NCBI GenBank assembly: GCA_002369495.1
Contig: DFFD01000187.1
Location: 1 to 6,172, forward strand
DNA length: 6,172 nt
DNA from: Lachnospiraceae bacterium UBA3785
GTDB taxonomy: Bacteria > Bacillota > Clostridia > Lachnospirales > Lachnospiraceae
Direction: 5' to 3'
The stretch's first letter is position 1. Each line of letters starts with the position of its first letter. The notes beneath the pieces are model-generated. The model worked only from the letters and a program-made list of their open reading frames with translations. It was not told the origin of the DNA and searched no databases. A program made the position numbers and the translations under genes. Positions 5,685 through 6,172 of the stretch are shown here, piece by piece.

Positions 5685-6172
5685 TCGGTACTCTCCTCCA
5701 GGACGTAGCCGACGTTCTTGACGGTCCGGATGTAGCTGCCCGCCTCGCCGAGCTTGCGCCGCAGCGTCATGATGTGGACGTCCAGCGTCCTCGACTCCGC
5801 CTCAAAATTCATATCCCAGATATCCGCCATCAGCTTGTCCCGGGGGATAACGATGCTCCGGTTCAGCGCCAGGTATTTCAGAAGCTCGTACTCCTTGAAG
5901 GTGAGCGTGACAGCCCTGCCGTCCACGGTCACAAGGTGCTTGTCATCGTCGATCATCAGTTTTCCGATGACCGTGACCTTCTGGTCGTGGGTCGTGCCGG
6001 TCCTCCGAAGGACCGCCTTGACGCGGGAGATGAGCTCCATGATGCCGAACGGCTTGACCATGTAGTCGTCGGCTCCGAGATCCAGGCCGCGCACCTTGTC
6101 GAGCTCCGTCGTCTTCGCCGTCACAAAGATGACCGGGATGCCGGCACATCTTGCGTCTTTTTTCATTTTCCG
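5681..6172 (-). CDS. phoB: OmpR/PhoB-family response regulator, 5' end cut off by window edge
   Basis: The frame is open to the window edge and shows the last 163 residues. An ATG at 6166 lies inside the receiver domain and is not the true start. Visible residues 1-57 are the second half of a receiver domain: PVIFVTAK (13-20) with the switch Thr18, and LGADDYMVKPF (32-42) with the conserved Lys40 of the active site. The phospho-acceptor Asp and acidic pocket lie outside the window; about 65-70 residues are missing, judging from PhoB length. Residues about 70-163 are an OmpR-type winged helix, with FKEYELLKYLA (92-102), the recognition-helix region SRTLDVHIMTLRRKLG (127-142) and wing strand YIRTVKNVGYVLEE (147-160). 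It should bind direct-repeat Pho-box-like sites when phosphorylated by the adjacent kinase. It is the first visible gene of the operon; its promoter is beyond the edge. It could be called phoP in Bacillus nomenclature. Confidence 0.92.
   Translation of the reverse strand, partial: RKMKKDARCAGIPVIFVTAKTTELDKVRGLDLGADDYMVKPFGIMELISRVKAVLRRTGTTHDQKVTVIGKLMIDDDKHLVTVDGRAVTLTFKEYELLKYLALNRSIVIPRDKLMADIWDMNFEAESRTLDVHIMTLRRKLGEAGSYIRTVKNVGYVLEESTD
5685..5699 (-). promoter_or_regulatory. Ribosome binding site that sets the TTG start of the histidine kinase
   Basis: GGAGGAG on the minus strand (5699-5693), within the last codons of the response regulator gene, lies 8 bases before TTG at 5684. The stop TGA of the regulator overlaps the TTG by two bases (TTGA junction). 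This is the classic arrangement for translational coupling, so regulator and kinase levels are probably tied. Confidence 0.75.

Noticed and set aside
4437..5708. Two plus-strand open frames (4437-4892 and 5013-5708) opposite the histidine kinase
   Set aside because: Both lie antisense to intact HisKA and ATPase boxes, have no ribosome binding site or motif, and owe their length to GC bias.
1..6172. Mobile elements, CRISPR arrays, tRNA/rRNA genes and riboswitches
   Set aside because: No terminal inverted repeats, transposase motifs, spaced direct repeats, cloverleaf-like segments or long structured leaders were seen. The only intergenic stretches are 113 and 68 bases long and are explained by promoters and a terminator.

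Overview
The window looks like chromosomal DNA from a GC-rich member of the Bacillota, probably class Clostridia. The signs are strong AGGAG/GGAGG Shine-Dalgarno sites, a PhoR kinase with the short Gram-positive type of linker, a YtqA/MnmL-type radical SAM protein, and codons that strongly favour GC at the third position. The genus cannot be fixed from this sequence alone. I see no mobile element, CRISPR array, rRNA or tRNA. Coding density is very high, and there is no gene-free stretch longer than about 115 bases.

Left part (1-1633, minus strand): a gene that runs off the left edge encodes at least 544 residues of a divergent adenosine deaminase-like metal hydrolase. It has an N-terminal domain of about 130 residues that I do not recognise, followed by an amidohydrolase barrel. 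The HxH, HAGE and GHG motifs are clear, but the usual TDD motif reads TDGG. A good extended -10 promoter and a strong ribosome binding site precede it.

Centre (1634-2696): a 113-base intergenic region carries two back-to-back promoters. The plus-strand one drives a complete radical SAM gene of the YtqA/MnmL family (293 residues), a family linked to wobble-uridine modification of tRNA. Its predicted transcription start coincides with the ATG, so its mRNA may be leaderless. A strong two-tier hairpin at 2645-2683 separates this gene from the convergent operon to the right and probably terminates from both sides.

Right part (2697-6172, minus strand): a tightly packed three-gene phosphate operon. 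In transcription order it holds an OmpR/PhoB-type response regulator (5' end cut off by the window edge), a PhoR-type membrane histidine kinase that starts with TTG inside the regulator's stop codon, and a sodium/phosphate symporter with a C-terminal PhoU domain that begins three bases after the kinase stop. The likely logic is that the kinase and regulator sense phosphate status, while the transporter takes up phosphate and may, through its PhoU domain, report flux back to the kinase. That feedback is inference.
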